DNA from: Sphingomonas sp. FARSPH
GTDB lineage: Bacteria > Pseudomonadota > Alphaproteobacteria > Sphingomonadales > Sphingomonadaceae
Length of the DNA stretch: 64,000 bases
NCBI RefSeq assembly: GCF_003355005.1
Contig: NZ_CP029985.1
Location: 682,001-746,000, forward strand
Direction of reading: 5' to 3'
In this document: piece by piece, positions 50,929-61,746 of the stretch
How positions within the stretch are numbered: position 1 is the stretch's first letter
Layout: the number at the start of each line of letters is the position of its first letter
The notes under the pieces: generated by a model
The model's input: only the letters and a program-made list of their open reading frames with translations
Database searches by the model: none
Told to the model about the DNA's origin: nothing
Translations under genes and position numbers: made by a program

Positions 50929-51762
50929 GTGAATCCTTTAGAACCAGGCCTGTACATCGTCGCGACACCGATCGGCAATCTTGCTGACCTGTCGCCCCGC
51001 GCCGCCGAGATTTTGTCGCGTGCCGACGTCGTCGCGGTGGAGGACAGCCGCGTCACCGCGGGGCTGCTGCGCCACATCGGCGTCAAGCGGCCGATGCTCC
51101 CCTATCACGACCACAATGCCGAAGGCGTGCGGCCGGGCCTGATCGCGCGCATGGGGAGCGAGGCGGTGGCGCTCGTCTCCGATGCGGGGACGCCGCTGAT
51201 CTCCGACCCCGGTTACAAGCTGGTGCGCGACGCGCGCGCGGCGGGGCATGCGGTGGTGACGATCCCCGGGCCGTGCGCCGCAGTCGCCGCGCTGACGCTG
51301 GCGGGCCTGCCCACCGACCGGTTCCTGTTCTTGGGGTTCCTGCCATCGAAGGCGAAGGCGCGCGGCGATGCGATCGCGGAGGTCGCGGGCGTGCGCGCGA
51401 CGCTGGTGCTGTACGAATCGGGGCCGCGGCTGTCCGCGTGCCTCGCGGCGCTGGCCGAGGGGCTTGGCGACCGCGAGGCGGCGGTGACGCGCGAGATCAC
51501 GAAGAAATTCGAGGAGGCGGTGACGGGCACGCTGTCGACTCTCGCCGCGCGCTATGCCGATGCGCCGCCCAGGGGCGAGATCGTCGTCGTCGTCGCGCCG
51601 CCCGGCGAGGCGCCGCCCGCCGCGATCGAGGATGCCGACGCCGCGCTGGCCGAGGCGCTGACCCGCCTGCCCCTCGCCAAGGCGGCGGGCGAGGTGGCGA
51701 AACGCTTCGGCCTCGACCGCAAGGCGCTCTACGCGCGCGCGCTGGCGATGAAGGAAGGCTGA
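50929..51762 (+). CDS. rsmI: 16S rRNA (cytidine1402-2'-O)-methyltransferase
   Basis: A 277-residue member of the tetrapyrrole methylase fold. Motifs: GLYIVATPIGNLADLSPRAAEIL (~7-29), VEDSRVTAGLL, LVSDAGTPLISDPGYKLV (~81-98) and IPGPCAAVAALTLAGLPTDRFLFLGFLPSK (~110-139). It methylates C1402 in the decoding centre. The start is GTG 50929, facing the divergent lipoprotein gene after an 11-bp gap. yraN follows after four bases. Confidence 0.93.
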   Translation: MNPLEPGLYIVATPIGNLADLSPRAAEILSRADVVAVEDSRVTAGLLRHIGVKRPMLPYHDHNAEGVRPGLIARMGSEAVALVSDAGTPLISDPGYKLVRDARAAGHAVVTIPGPCAAVAALTLAGLPTDRFLFLGFLPSKAKARGDAIAEVAGVRATLVLYESGPRLSACLAALAEGLGDREAAVTREITKKFEEAVTGTLSTLAARYADAPPRGEIVVVVAPPGEAPPAAIEDADAALAEALTRLPLAKAAGEVAKRFGLDRKALYARALAMKEG

Positions 51763-51766
51763 CCCG

Positions 51767-52141
51767 ATGCCCCGCCGCCCCGCGACGCCCGCACGCCAGG
51801 CGGCGGAAGCCGCCGGCCGGCGCGGTGAGCGCCTTGCGGCGTGGTGGCTGCGGCTGAAGGGGTGGCGCATCCTCGACCGGCGCGTGCGCACCGCGGCGGG
51901 CGAGGTCGACCTCGTCGCGCGCAAGGGCGATCTGGTCGCGTTCGTCGAGGTGAAGATGCGGAGTCGCGCCGCGGAGCTCGACATGGCGATCGACGAGCGG
52001 CGGCTGGCGCGAGTCGCGGCGGCGGCGGAGCTGCTGATGCCGCGTTATGCCGCTGCGGGCGAGGATATCCGCGTCGACGTCATCCTGCTCGCACCCGGCA
52101 CGCGGCCGCGGCATATCGAGAATGCCTGGATCGGCTACTGA
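51767..52141 (+). CDS. yraN: YraN/UPF0102 family nuclease-like protein
   Basis: A 124-residue protein: RGERLAAWWLRLKGWRILDRRVRTAAGEVDLVARKGDLVAFVEVKMR (~20-66) carries the E-...-D-...-ExK catalytic pattern of the PD-(D/E)XK fold. Its biological role is unclear; it is often coupled to rsmI, as here (four-base gap). It ends in a short intergenic stretch before gshB. Confidence 0.9.
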   Translation: MPRRPATPARQAAEAAGRRGERLAAWWLRLKGWRILDRRVRTAAGEVDLVARKGDLVAFVEVKMRSRAAELDMAIDERRLARVAAAAELLMPRYAAAGEDIRVDVILLAPGTRPRHIENAWIGY

Positions 52142-52217
52142 CCCGCATCGGCTACTGACAAGGAGCGCGGGCGCGCCTACCTCGGCGGCGTTCCGAACCA
52201 TCGCGCCTGGAGACCCC

Positions 52218-53174
52218 ATGACCCTGACCGTCGCCGTCCAGATGGACCCGCTCGACAGCATCAACATCGCCGGCGATTCGACCTTTGCGTTGATGCTCGC
52301 GGGGCAGGCGCGCGGGCACCGGCTGTTCCATTACACCGCCGACGCGCTCAACTATCGCGACGGGCGGGTGTGGGCGAAAGCGCATCCGGTGACGGTGCAG
52401 CGGGTTGCGGGCGACCATTTCCGCTTCGATACCGCGGTGAACCTCGACCTCGGTGAAGAGGCGGACGTCGTGCTGATGCGGCAGGACCCGCCGTTCGACC
52501 TTGGCTACATCACCGCGACGCATCTGCTGGAGCGGATCGCGGACCGGACACTGGTGGTCAACGATCCGGCGAACGTGCGCAACGCGCCCGAAAAGGTGTT
52601 CGTGCTCGATTACGCGCGCTTCATGCCGCCGACGCTGGTGACGCGCAGCCTGGAGGAAGCGCGCGCCTTTCTGGCGGAGCACGGCGAGATCGTCATCAAG
52701 CCGCTGCACGGCAACGGCGGCAAGGCGATCTTCCGCGTCGGGTCGGACGGCGCCAACCTGTCCGCGCTGATCGAGGTGTTCAACCAGACGTGGCGCGAAC
52801 CGCATATGATCCAGGCCTTCCTGCCCGCGGTGGCGAAGGGCGACAAGCGCATCGTGCTGGTCGACGGCGAGGTCGCGGGCGCGATCAACCGCCTGCCCGG
52901 CGAGGGCGAAATCCGCAGCAACCTGGCGGTCGGCGGATCGGCGGAGAAAACCGAACTGACGCCCCGCGAGCGCGAGATCTGCGCCGCGCTGGCGCCCGAA
53001 CTCAAGCGCCGCGGGCTGCTGTTCGTCGGCATCGACGTGATCGGCGGCGAATGGCTGACCGAGATCAACGTCACCAGCCCGACCGGCATCGTCGCGATCG
53101 AGCGGTTCGACGGCACAGACGTCGCCGGTCTGATCTGGGACGCGATCGAGCGCAAGGTGGCGGAACGCGGCTGA
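52218..53174 (+). CDS. gshB: Glutathione synthetase
   Basis: A 318-residue ATP-grasp enzyme joining gamma-glutamylcysteine and glycine. Motifs: VAVQMDPLDSINIAGDSTFALM (~5-26), LMRQDPPFDLGYITATHLLE, KPLHGNGGKAIFRV (ATP loop, ~155-168) and EINVTSPTGIVAIERFDG (~281-298). The ATG has GGAGACCCC upstream. A gene order rsmI-yraN-gshB is standard in alphaproteobacteria. Confidence 0.95.
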   Translation: MTLTVAVQMDPLDSINIAGDSTFALMLAGQARGHRLFHYTADALNYRDGRVWAKAHPVTVQRVAGDHFRFDTAVNLDLGEEADVVLMRQDPPFDLGYITATHLLERIADRTLVVNDPANVRNAPEKVFVLDYARFMPPTLVTRSLEEARAFLAEHGEIVIKPLHGNGGKAIFRVGSDGANLSALIEVFNQTWREPHMIQAFLPAVAKGDKRIVLVDGEVAGAINRLPGEGEIRSNLAVGGSAEKTELTPREREICAALAPELKRRGLLFVGIDVIGGEWLTEINVTSPTGIVAIERFDGTDVAGLIWDAIERKVAERG

Positions 53175-53198
53175 CGCGGCGGCGGTTGACCGCCCGTC

Positions 53199-53804
53199 AT
53201 GACGGACTTCATCCTCGATGCGATCGCGAGAGGCGGCTACATTGGCATCTTCCTGCTGATGGCGCTGGAAAACATCATCCCGCCGATCCCGTCGGAGGTC
53301 ATCATGGGCCTGGGCGGGATGGCGGTGGCGCGCGGCGACATGGGCGTCGTGCCGCTGGTCCTGTGGGGCACGGCGGGGACGACCGCAGGCAATTATTTCT
53401 GGTACGCGATCGGCCGGCGCGTCGGCTACGAGCGATTCCGCCCCCTCGTCGCGCGGCATGGCCGCTGGCTGACGATGGAGTGGCAGGACGTCGAGACGCT
53501 GCACCGTTTCTTCGTCAGCCGCGGCGGCTGGGTGGTGTTCGTGTTCCGCTTCATGCCGACGTTCCGCACGATGATCTCACTGCCCGCAGGCATCACACGG
53601 ATGCCGGGGTGGAAATTCGTCGTGTGGACCTTCGCGGGCAGCGCGATCTGGAACAGCCTGCTGGCGGGCGCGGGCTATTATCTCGGCAGCAATTTCGAGG
53701 CGATCGACCGGTATGTCGGGCCGGCGGCGGTGGTGCTGACGGTGGCGATCGTCGGCGCGTATCTGTGGCGCGTCGCGACGTGGAAGCCGCGCGCGGAGCG
53801 ATAG
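53199..53804 (+). CDS. DedA family membrane protein
   Basis: A 201-residue inner-membrane protein: YIGIFLLMALENIIPPIPSEVIM (~15-37, with the conserved Glu-x-x-x-Pro-x-Pro-x-Glu), FWYAIGRRVGYERF, FVFRFMPTFRTMISLPAGITRMP (the family F-x-R-x-x-P-x-x-R motif, ~115-137) and C-terminal helices. DedA proteins act in lipid-carrier recycling and membrane homeostasis. It follows gshB by 24 bp. Confidence 0.9.
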   Translation: MTDFILDAIARGGYIGIFLLMALENIIPPIPSEVIMGLGGMAVARGDMGVVPLVLWGTAGTTAGNYFWYAIGRRVGYERFRPLVARHGRWLTMEWQDVETLHRFFVSRGGWVVFVFRFMPTFRTMISLPAGITRMPGWKFVVWTFAGSAIWNSLLAGAGYYLGSNFEAIDRYVGPAAVVLTVAIVGAYLWRVATWKPRAER

Positions 53805-53845
53805 GGTCGGTCCGCTGACGTGGAGGCGGTGCCGGCCCGCTCCGC

Positions 53846-54721
53846 TCAGGCGCGCGGGTGTGCGTTGCGATAGACATCGAGCAGGTGCGCGGCATCGACC
53901 GCGGTATAGATTTGCGTCGAGCTGAGGCTGGCGTGGCCGAGCAATTCCTGAAGCTGGCGCAGGTCCGCCCCGCGGCCGAGCAGATGTGTCGCGAAACTGT
54001 GGCGCAGCGCATGCGGCGTCGCGCGTTCCGACAGGCCGAGCTGCGCGCGCGCGCGCTGCACCGCGCGGCGCACGACGCCGGGGGACAGTGCGCCGCCCTT
54101 CGCCCCGCGGAACAGCGGCGCGTCGCGATCGAGCGCATAGGGCACCGATTCGGCATAGGCCTCGATCGCGACGCGGACCTGCGGCAGCAACGGCACGATG
54201 CGCGTCTTGGCGCGCTTGCCGGTCACGACCAGCGTCTCGCCGAGCGGCAGCGCGTCGCCGGCGAGGCCCACCGCCTCGCCGATGCGCAGCCCCGCGCCGT
54301 ATAGGAGCAGCAGCACCGCCCAGTCGCGCCGGCCGATCCATGCCTCCGCCGCCGCGTCGGACACCGCGTCGGCGAGCGCCACCACCTCGTCGGGTGCGAC
54401 CGGGCGCGGCACGCCCTTGCGCACGCGCGGCCCCTTGAGGCGCGGCGGCTCCGCCCCGAGCCAGGCGAGGAAGCCGCGCACCGCCGACAATTCCCGCGCC
54501 GCCGAAGCATTGCCGACGCCCTCGCCCCGGCGATGCGCGAGGAAGGCACGCAATTCGCCCGCATCGACGCGGCGCAGCGCATCCTCATCGACCGGTGCGC
54601 CGCGATGCCGCTGCAGGAAGGCGACGAGTCGCTCCGCGGTCCCGCGATAGGCGCGCACGGTATGCGCCGACCGGCGCCGGTCGCGCGCCAGATGCGCGGC
54701 CCAGCGCATCGAGGGAGGCAT
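53846..54721 (-). CDS. xerC: Tyrosine recombinase XerC
   Basis: A 291-residue site-specific recombinase for chromosome dimer resolution. The N-terminal core-binding domain includes RRSAHTVRAYRGTAERLVAFL (~15-35). The catalytic set is visible: Arg in GAGLRIGEAVGL, Lys in GKRAKTRIVPL, HALRHSFATHLL (His-x-x-Arg), LGHASLSSTQIYTAVD (His and Tyr nucleophile). The start is uncertain: ATG 54721 is used; an in-frame GTG at 54733 adds four residues. A third site, the chromosomal dif, is not in the window. Confidence 0.9.
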   Translation of the reverse strand: MPPSMRWAAHLARDRRRSAHTVRAYRGTAERLVAFLQRHRGAPVDEDALRRVDAGELRAFLAHRRGEGVGNASAARELSAVRGFLAWLGAEPPRLKGPRVRKGVPRPVAPDEVVALADAVSDAAAEAWIGRRDWAVLLLLYGAGLRIGEAVGLAGDALPLGETLVVTGKRAKTRIVPLLPQVRVAIEAYAESVPYALDRDAPLFRGAKGGALSPGVVRRAVQRARAQLGLSERATPHALRHSFATHLLGRGADLRQLQELLGHASLSSTQIYTAVDAAHLLDVYRNAHPRA

Positions 54722-54804
54722 TTCGTCGTTCACACCTGACGGCTGCCGCGTATCGTTATAAAAGCGCAAGGTAATTTTAAGCCGTACCGAGACATGATGC
54801 CATC

Positions 54805-56253
54805 GTGACCGACATGCCGCCACGCCCCGACCCATCCGACGAACAGGCCCGACTCGACGCGCTCTACGCGCTGTCGCTGCTCGACGCGCAACCGCACCGT
54901 GAGTTCGACGCGCTGGTCGCGCTCGCCGCCGAGATGCTGGGCTGCCCGACCGCGCTCATCAACCTGGTCGACAGCGACCGCGTGTGGATCAAGGCGAGCA
55001 CCACCCCCGGCCCGCTTCAGATCGACCGGCATATCGCGATGTGCGACCGCACGATCGCCAGCGACGCGCCGGTGGTGATCGCCGATCTGTCGCGCGATCC
55101 CGTCTTTGCCGGCACGCCGCTCGTCGCGGCGGGCAGCATGTTCTACGCGGGTGCGCCGATCCATGCAGTGGACGAGGGCGGCGTCGCGCGCGCGATCGGC
55201 ACCCTTTGCGTGCTCGACGTGACGCCGCGGTCGCTGAGCGCGGCGGGGCATATGGCGCTGGCACATCTGACGACGCTGGCCGAGGCGCTGATCGCGGCGC
55301 GGCGCAGCACGATGGAGGCGGTGCGGATCGCGACGGTCGGCGAGACGCTGCTCGCCGAACTCGCCGCAAAGGATCGCATCTTCCACCAGGCCGAACGGAT
55401 CGCGGCGATGGGATCGTGGCGGCTGACCGTGCCGGACCAGCAGGTCGAATGGTCCGACAACGTCTTTCGCATCCACGACCTGGCGCCTGGCGAGCGGCCG
55501 GACATCGAAACCGCGCTCAATTTCTACCCCGCCGAATCGCGCGCGCTGGTCAGCGAGGCGGTGCGCAGCGCGATCGAGGAGCAGAAGCCCTTCGACTATG
55601 AGACCGACTTCGTTACCGCCAAGGGCCGCACGATCCGCGTCCGCGCGATCGGCGAGCCCGAAGTGGCGGACGGCGTCGTCACCGCGATCATCGGCGTGTT
55701 CCAGGACGTGACCGACCGGTACCGGCTGGAACAGCAATTGCGTCGTTCGGCCGACACCGACGCGCTGACCGGCATCGCCAACCGCGCGGCGTTCGACCGC
55801 GAGCTGGAACGGGCGATGGCGCGCGCGCATCGCGATGGCGCGCCGCTGATGCTCGCGCTGATCGATCTCGACGGGTTCAAGGCGATCAACGACACGCTCG
55901 GCCACGATGCGGGCGACGAGGTGCTGCGCCTGACCGGACAGGCGCTGGCGCAGCCGTGGCTGGCGTCGTGCCGCGCCGCGCGGATCGGCGGCGACGAATT
56001 CGCGCTGATCGTCGACGACCCCCAGCTGATCGCCGATCCCGACGCGCTGCGCATGCGGATAGAGGCGGCGCTGCGCGTGTCGGTCGAGGCGAAGGGCGTG
56101 ACGATGACGAGCGCCGGTTCGGTCGGGCTTGCGACCTTCGCACCCGACATGCATTCGTTGCGCGACTTCGCCCGGCAGGCGGATGGCGCATTGTACGCGG
56201 CCAAGCGCAACCGCGTCGGCCGCCGCATCCGCCTGGCACGCGACGCCGCATAG
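54805..56253 (+). CDS. GAF-PAS-GGDEF diguanylate cyclase
   Basis: A 482-residue soluble sensor. A GAF domain (~25-165) has DALVALAAEMLGCPTALINLVDSDRVW and MFYAGAPIH. A PAS domain (~200-305) with PAC end GVFQDVTDRYRLEQQL follows, then a GGDEF domain (~318-480) with DALTGIANRAAFDRELE, LIDLDGFKAINDTLGHDAGDEVL and the intact active site RIGGDEFALI. It should make c-di-GMP; no RxxD I-site is obvious five residues before GGDEF. The start is GTG 54805, divergent from xerC. Confidence 0.9.
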   Translation: MTDMPPRPDPSDEQARLDALYALSLLDAQPHREFDALVALAAEMLGCPTALINLVDSDRVWIKASTTPGPLQIDRHIAMCDRTIASDAPVVIADLSRDPVFAGTPLVAAGSMFYAGAPIHAVDEGGVARAIGTLCVLDVTPRSLSAAGHMALAHLTTLAEALIAARRSTMEAVRIATVGETLLAELAAKDRIFHQAERIAAMGSWRLTVPDQQVEWSDNVFRIHDLAPGERPDIETALNFYPAESRALVSEAVRSAIEEQKPFDYETDFVTAKGRTIRVRAIGEPEVADGVVTAIIGVFQDVTDRYRLEQQLRRSADTDALTGIANRAAFDRELERAMARAHRDGAPLMLALIDLDGFKAINDTLGHDAGDEVLRLTGQALAQPWLASCRAARIGGDEFALIVDDPQLIADPDALRMRIEAALRVSVEAKGVTMTSAGSVGLATFAPDMHSLRDFARQADGALYAAKRNRVGRRIRLARDAA

Positions 56254-56294
56254 GCGGTTTCCTCCGGTCCGCACGCGCCCCATATGGGGCGGGC

Positions 56295-58466
56295 ATGTCG
56301 ACCCGCGCCCGCGTCCTCGTCCTCAACTCCGCGCTCGGCCCGCTCGACTATCGCGTGCCCGCGGGGATGCATGTCGAGCCGGGATCGATCGTCGTCGCGC
56401 CGCTCGGCCCGCGTCAGCTGATCGGCGTCGTGTGGGAGCCGGAGCGGATGCCGTCCGACGCGGAAGTCGGCGACAACCGACTGCGCAACCTGCTCGCGGT
56501 CGCCGATGCGCCGCCGCTGGGCGACGCACTGCGGCGCCTGGTCGAGTGGACCGCGGATTATTATCTCGCGCCGCCCGCCGCGGTGGTGCGCATGGCGCTG
56601 TCGTCCACCTCTGCGCTGGAGGGCGCGCGCACCGTCACCGAATATCGCGCGACGGGCGAGGTGCCGCCGCGCCTGACGCCGCAGCGCGAACAGGCGCTGG
56701 AGCGGATCGGTGACCGACAGGGGCTGATCCGCGAACTGGCGGGGATCGCCGACGTTTCCGACGCGGTGATCCGCGGCCTGGTCAAGGCCGGCGCGCTGCG
56801 CGCCGTCGCGGTCGATATCGACACCCCTTTTCCCCGCCCCGACCCCGGTTTCGGCGCGCCGAAGCTGTCGAGCGACCAGCAGGCCGCGGCCGATACGCTC
56901 GTTGCCGGCGTCGCGGCGCATGCGTTCCGCCCCGTCCTGCTCGACGGCGTCACCGGATCGGGCAAGACGGAGGTGTATTTCGAGGCGGTGGCGGAGGCGA
57001 TCCGCCAGGGGCGCCAATGCCTCGTCCTGCTTCCCGAGATCGCGCTGACCGAACCCTTCCTCAAGCGCTTTCACGACCGCTTCGGGTGCGAGCCCGTCGC
57101 CTGGCATTCGGGCCTGCGATCGACGCAGCGGCGGCGCGCGTGGCGCGCGATCGCGAGCGGCGAGGCGCTGGTGACGGTGGGTGCTCGATCGGCGCTGTTC
57201 CTGCCCTATCGCGACCTCGGCCTGATCGTCGTCGACGAGGCGCACGAGACGAGCTTCAAGCAGGAAGAGGGCGTGCATTACCATGCGCGCGACGTCGCGG
57301 TGATGCGCGGCAAGTTCGAACATTGCCCGGTGATCCTCGCCAGCGCGACGCCCGCGATCGAGACGCGCCAGCAGGTGGCACTGGGCCGGTACGAGGAACT
57401 GAAGCTGCCCGGTCGCTTCGGCGCGGCGGAGATGCCGACGATCGAGCCGATCGACCTGATCGCCGAACCCCCCGAGCGCGGGCGCTGGCTTGCGCCGAAG
57501 CTGGTCAAGGCGCTGGGCGAGACGCTGGCGAAGGGCGAGCAGGCGCTGCTGTTCCTTAACCGGCGCGGCTATGCGCCGCTGACCTTGTGCCGCAATTGCG
57601 GGCACCGGTTCCAGTGCCCCAATTGCACCGCTTGGATGGTCGAGCACCGGCTGACCCGCCGGCTCGCCTGCCACCATTGCGGGCACGTGATGCCGACGCC
57701 GCGCGCCTGCCCCGAATGCAGCGCGGAGGACAGTTTGGTCGCGTGCGGCCCCGGCGTCGAGCGGATCGCGGACGAGGTGACCGCGCTGTTCCCCGAAGCG
57801 AAGGTCGCGGTCGTCACCTCGGACACGATCTGGTCGCCCGCCAAGGCGGCGGAGTTCGTCGGCCGGATGGAGGCGGGCGACATCGACATCGTCGTCGGCA
57901 CGCAGCTCGTCACCAAGGGCTATCATTTCCCCAATCTGACGCTCGTCGGCGTCGTCGATGCGGACCTGGGGCTGGAGGGCGGCGACCTGCGCGCCGCCGA
58001 ACGCACGTTCCAGCAGATCCGGCAGGTGTCGGGGCGCGCGGGGCGTGGGGAAAAGCCGGGCCATGTGTTCATCCAGACGCACAGCCCGTCGGCGCAGGTG
58101 ATGCAGGCGCTGGTGACGGGCGATGCAGACGCCTTTTACGCCGCGGAGACGGAGGCGCGGGCGGACGCGGGCGCGCCGCCCTTCGGCCGCTATGCCGCGA
58201 TCATCGTCTCTTCGGAGGATCAGGCGGCGGCGCACGACGTCGCGCGCAATGTCGCCGCGGGGGCGCCGCGCGTCGAGGGCATGGCGGTCTATGGCCCTGC
58301 CCCCGCCCCGCTCGCGATGCTGCGCGGCCGCCACCGCTATCGGCTGCTCGTCCACGCGCGCCGCGCGCTCGACGTGCAGGATGTGATCCGCGGCTGGCTG
58401 GGGGGGCTCGACTGGCCCGCGAAGGTGCGCGTGACGGTCGACGTCGATCCGTACAATTTCCTGTGA
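56295..58466 (+). CDS. priA: Primosomal protein N' (PriA helicase)
   Basis: A 723-residue SF2 helicase for replication restart. The N-terminal 3'-binding domain is followed by Walker A LDGVTGSGKTEVYFEA (~216-231), DEAH box VDEAHETSFKQEEG, a zinc-binding insertion with eight cysteines (CRNCGHRFQCPNC, CHHCGHVMPTPRACPEC, ~432-478), and GTQLVTKGYHFPN and QVSGRAGRGEKPG. It is a fine match to the family. It starts 41 bp after the cyclase gene. Confidence 0.95.
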   Translation: MSTRARVLVLNSALGPLDYRVPAGMHVEPGSIVVAPLGPRQLIGVVWEPERMPSDAEVGDNRLRNLLAVADAPPLGDALRRLVEWTADYYLAPPAAVVRMALSSTSALEGARTVTEYRATGEVPPRLTPQREQALERIGDRQGLIRELAGIADVSDAVIRGLVKAGALRAVAVDIDTPFPRPDPGFGAPKLSSDQQAAADTLVAGVAAHAFRPVLLDGVTGSGKTEVYFEAVAEAIRQGRQCLVLLPEIALTEPFLKRFHDRFGCEPVAWHSGLRSTQRRRAWRAIASGEALVTVGARSALFLPYRDLGLIVVDEAHETSFKQEEGVHYHARDVAVMRGKFEHCPVILASATPAIETRQQVALGRYEELKLPGRFGAAEMPTIEPIDLIAEPPERGRWLAPKLVKALGETLAKGEQALLFLNRRGYAPLTLCRNCGHRFQCPNCTAWMVEHRLTRRLACHHCGHVMPTPRACPECSAEDSLVACGPGVERIADEVTALFPEAKVAVVTSDTIWSPAKAAEFVGRMEAGDIDIVVGTQLVTKGYHFPNLTLVGVVDADLGLEGGDLRAAERTFQQIRQVSGRAGRGEKPGHVFIQTHSPSAQVMQALVTGDADAFYAAETEARADAGAPPFGRYAAIIVSSEDQAAAHDVARNVAAGAPRVEGMAVYGPAPAPLAMLRGRHRYRLLVHARRALDVQDVIRGWLGGLDWPAKVRVTVDVDPYNFL

Positions 58467-58488
58467 GCGGCGGGCCTGAATCGTAATC

Positions 58489-58571
58489 GTCACCCCGGGC
58501 TTGACCCGGGGTCCCGCTTCTCGTCACGGTTCGAACGGAAAGCGGGACCCCGGCGCTGCGGCCGGGGTGAC
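58489..58571. repeat. REP-like palindrome (GTCACCCCGGGCTTGACCCGG type)
   Basis: GTCACCCCGGGCTTGACCCG at 58489 and its inverted partner CCCCGGCGCTGCGGCCGGGGTGAC ending at 58571, with inner GGGTCCCGCTT and AAGCGGGACCC arms. The same family recurs at 62666-62744. Confidence 0.75.
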
Positions 58572-58584
58572 GAAAGGGCAGGAC

Positions 58585-59571
58585 ATGACGACACGACGCA
58601 CGTTCCTCGGCAGCATGGCGGCGACCGGCATTGCGAGCGGCGTTTCCGCCAAGTCTGCCGCGCCCCGTGCGACGATCGTGTCGACCTGGGACTTCGGGGC
58701 CGCCGCCAATGCCGCGGGCTTTGCCAGGATGCGCGCGGGCGGATCGCTGCTCGACGTGGTCGAGGCGGCGGCGATGGTGCCGGAGGCGGATCCGGAGAAC
58801 CATTCGGTCGGCTACGGCGGCTATCCGGACCGCGACGGCCACGTCACGCTCGACGCGGTCATCATGGACGATGCCGGCGGCGTCGGCGCGGTCGCCGCGC
58901 TGGAGGATACGGTCCACGCCATTTCGGTCGCGCGGCGCGTGATGGACAAGACACCGCACACCTTCCTTGTCGGCGAGGGCGCGACGCGGTTCGCCCGCGA
59001 CCAGGGGTTCACGAAAGTCGACCTGCTCACCCCGCCCGCGGAGAAGGCGTGGCGCGACTGGCTGAAGACGTCGCAGTACAAGCCCGAGGCGAACATCGAG
59101 AACAGGCGAACCCCGCGCGGCGGCGCGCTGGACCACGATACGATCGGCTTGCTCGCGCGCGACGCGTCGGGGCGGATGGCGGGGGCGTGCACGACGTCGG
59201 GCATGGCGTTCAAGATGCGCGGCCGCGTCGGCGATTCGCCGCAGGTCGGCGCAGGCCTCTACGTCGAGCGCGGCGTCGGCGGCGCGACCTCGACCGGGCT
59301 CGGCGAGGAGGTGACGCGGGTGTCGGGCAGCGCGCGCGTCGTCGCCTCGATGCGCGGCGGGCTGTCGCCGCAACAGGCGTGCGAGGAAGTGGTGCGCCAC
59401 ATCGCGCGCTTGCGCGGCGACGCGATCAAGGGCGTGCAGGTCGGCTTCCTGGCGCTGTCCCCGCAGGGCGAGGTAGGCGCCTTCTGCCTGTTGCCGGGGT
59501 TTACCTATGCGGTGACGGACGCGAGCGGCGCGACCGTGGTGCTGAAGGCGCCGTCGCTGTTCGCGGCCTGA
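58585..59571 (+). CDS. N4-(beta-N-acetylglucosaminyl)-asparaginase-like Ntn hydrolase
   Basis: A 328-residue protein starting MTTRRTFLGSMAATGIASG, a Tat-type signal (twin Arg, TRRTFLG). Later comes the Ntn hydrolase nucleophile context LDHDTIGLLARDASGRMAGACTTSG (Thr ~190), where autocleavage before Thr activates the alpha/beta heterodimer, and GDSPQVGAGLYVE. It cleaves asparagine-linked sugars or isoaspartyl peptides. It is probably exported folded. A REP hairpin precedes it. Confidence 0.85.
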   Translation: MTTRRTFLGSMAATGIASGVSAKSAAPRATIVSTWDFGAAANAAGFARMRAGGSLLDVVEAAAMVPEADPENHSVGYGGYPDRDGHVTLDAVIMDDAGGVGAVAALEDTVHAISVARRVMDKTPHTFLVGEGATRFARDQGFTKVDLLTPPAEKAWRDWLKTSQYKPEANIENRRTPRGGALDHDTIGLLARDASGRMAGACTTSGMAFKMRGRVGDSPQVGAGLYVERGVGGATSTGLGEEVTRVSGSARVVASMRGGLSPQQACEEVVRHIARLRGDAIKGVQVGFLALSPQGEVGAFCLLPGFTYAVTDASGATVVLKAPSLFAA

Positions 59572-59590
59572 GGAGAGCGATCGCCCCACC

Positions 59591-59671
59591 CCGTTCGTGC
59601 TGAGCCTGTCGAAGCACGGGCCCGGAACGCGCCGCCTGCGGCACGTCCCTCGACAAGCTCAGGACCAACGG
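59591..59671. repeat. REP-like hairpin (TTCGACAAGCTCAGG type)
   Basis: CCGTTCGTGCTGAGCCTGTCGA and its inverted partner TCGACAAGCTCAGGACCAACGG form a long imperfect hairpin at the end of the asparaginase gene. Same family as 8081-8171. Confidence 0.75.
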
Positions 59672-59690
59672 CAGGGATTGCGCCTGCGCC

Positions 59691-59942
59691 TTACCCTGCG
59701 TGTTCGGCGAGGACGGTCAGGCCCTTGGCGTTGACCTCGGCGAAGCCGCCCTGGATCGGCACGATCTCGGGCTGCGCGCCCGCGGTGCGGTAGATCGACA
59801 GCGCGCCGTCGCGGATCGTCGACATGAAGGGGGCATGGCCCTCCAGCACGCCGAAATCGCCCTCGGTGCCGGGGACGACCACCATGTGGACCTCCTCGGA
59901 GCGGACCAGCTTTTCGGGCGTGACGAGTTCGAAGTGGAGCAT
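59691..59942 (-). CDS. atpC: ATP synthase F1 epsilon subunit
   Basis: An 83-residue protein: MLHFELVTPEKLVRSEEVHMVVVPGTEGDFGVLEGHAPFMSTI covers the conserved beta-sandwich (~1-43), then IYRTAGAQPEIVPIQGGFAEV. It is shorter than the ~135-residue E. coli protein because it lacks the C-terminal helical pair, as in many alphaproteobacteria. It couples proton flow and regulates ATPase. It follows atpD after a REP-rich gap of ~190 bp. Confidence 0.9.
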   Translation of the reverse strand: MLHFELVTPEKLVRSEEVHMVVVPGTEGDFGVLEGHAPFMSTIRDGALSIYRTAGAQPEIVPIQGGFAEVNAKGLTVLAEHAG

Positions 59943-59958
59943 TGTCTCAGGTCCTGAC

Positions 59959-60127
59959 GCCCCTCTCCCCTTGTGGGAGAGGGAGGGGCCCATCGCGGCA
60001 GCGATGGGAGGGTGAGGGGTGCGAGCCCATGGCTCGCGCGTCGCATCGCGCCGCTTCCCCTCATCCAACCTCCACTAGGCAGCATAGCTGCCAAGCTTCG
60101 GTATCCTTCTCCCACAAGGGGAGAAGG
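59959..60127. repeat. Inverted hairpin repeats between atpD and atpC
   Basis: CCCCTCTCCCCTTGTGGGAG (59959 onward) and CCTTCTCCCACAAGGGGAGA (60105 onward) are inverted copies enclosing a GC-rich spacer. It lies inside the atp operon and may reduce transcription into atpC. Confidence 0.65.
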
Positions 60128-60136
60128 CAGAAGCGC

Positions 60137-61618
<1,482 letters not shown>

Positions 61619-61640
61619 CGGATGCTTCCTTGCCTTCATC

Positions 61641-61733
61641 GTCATTCCCGCGAAGGCGGGAATCCATAAACTCTGCCGTCTCGATCCATAGCACAAGCTG
61701 CGCGTCTGGATCCCCGCCTTCGCGCAGGATGAC
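61641..61733. repeat. REP-like palindrome between atpG and atpD
   Basis: GTCATTCCCGCGAAGGCGGG and its inverted partner CCCCGCCTTCGCGCAGGATGAC flank about 50 bp. It is the same family as 45632-45725. Confidence 0.75.
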
Positions 61734-61746
61734 GGTTATGCGAAAA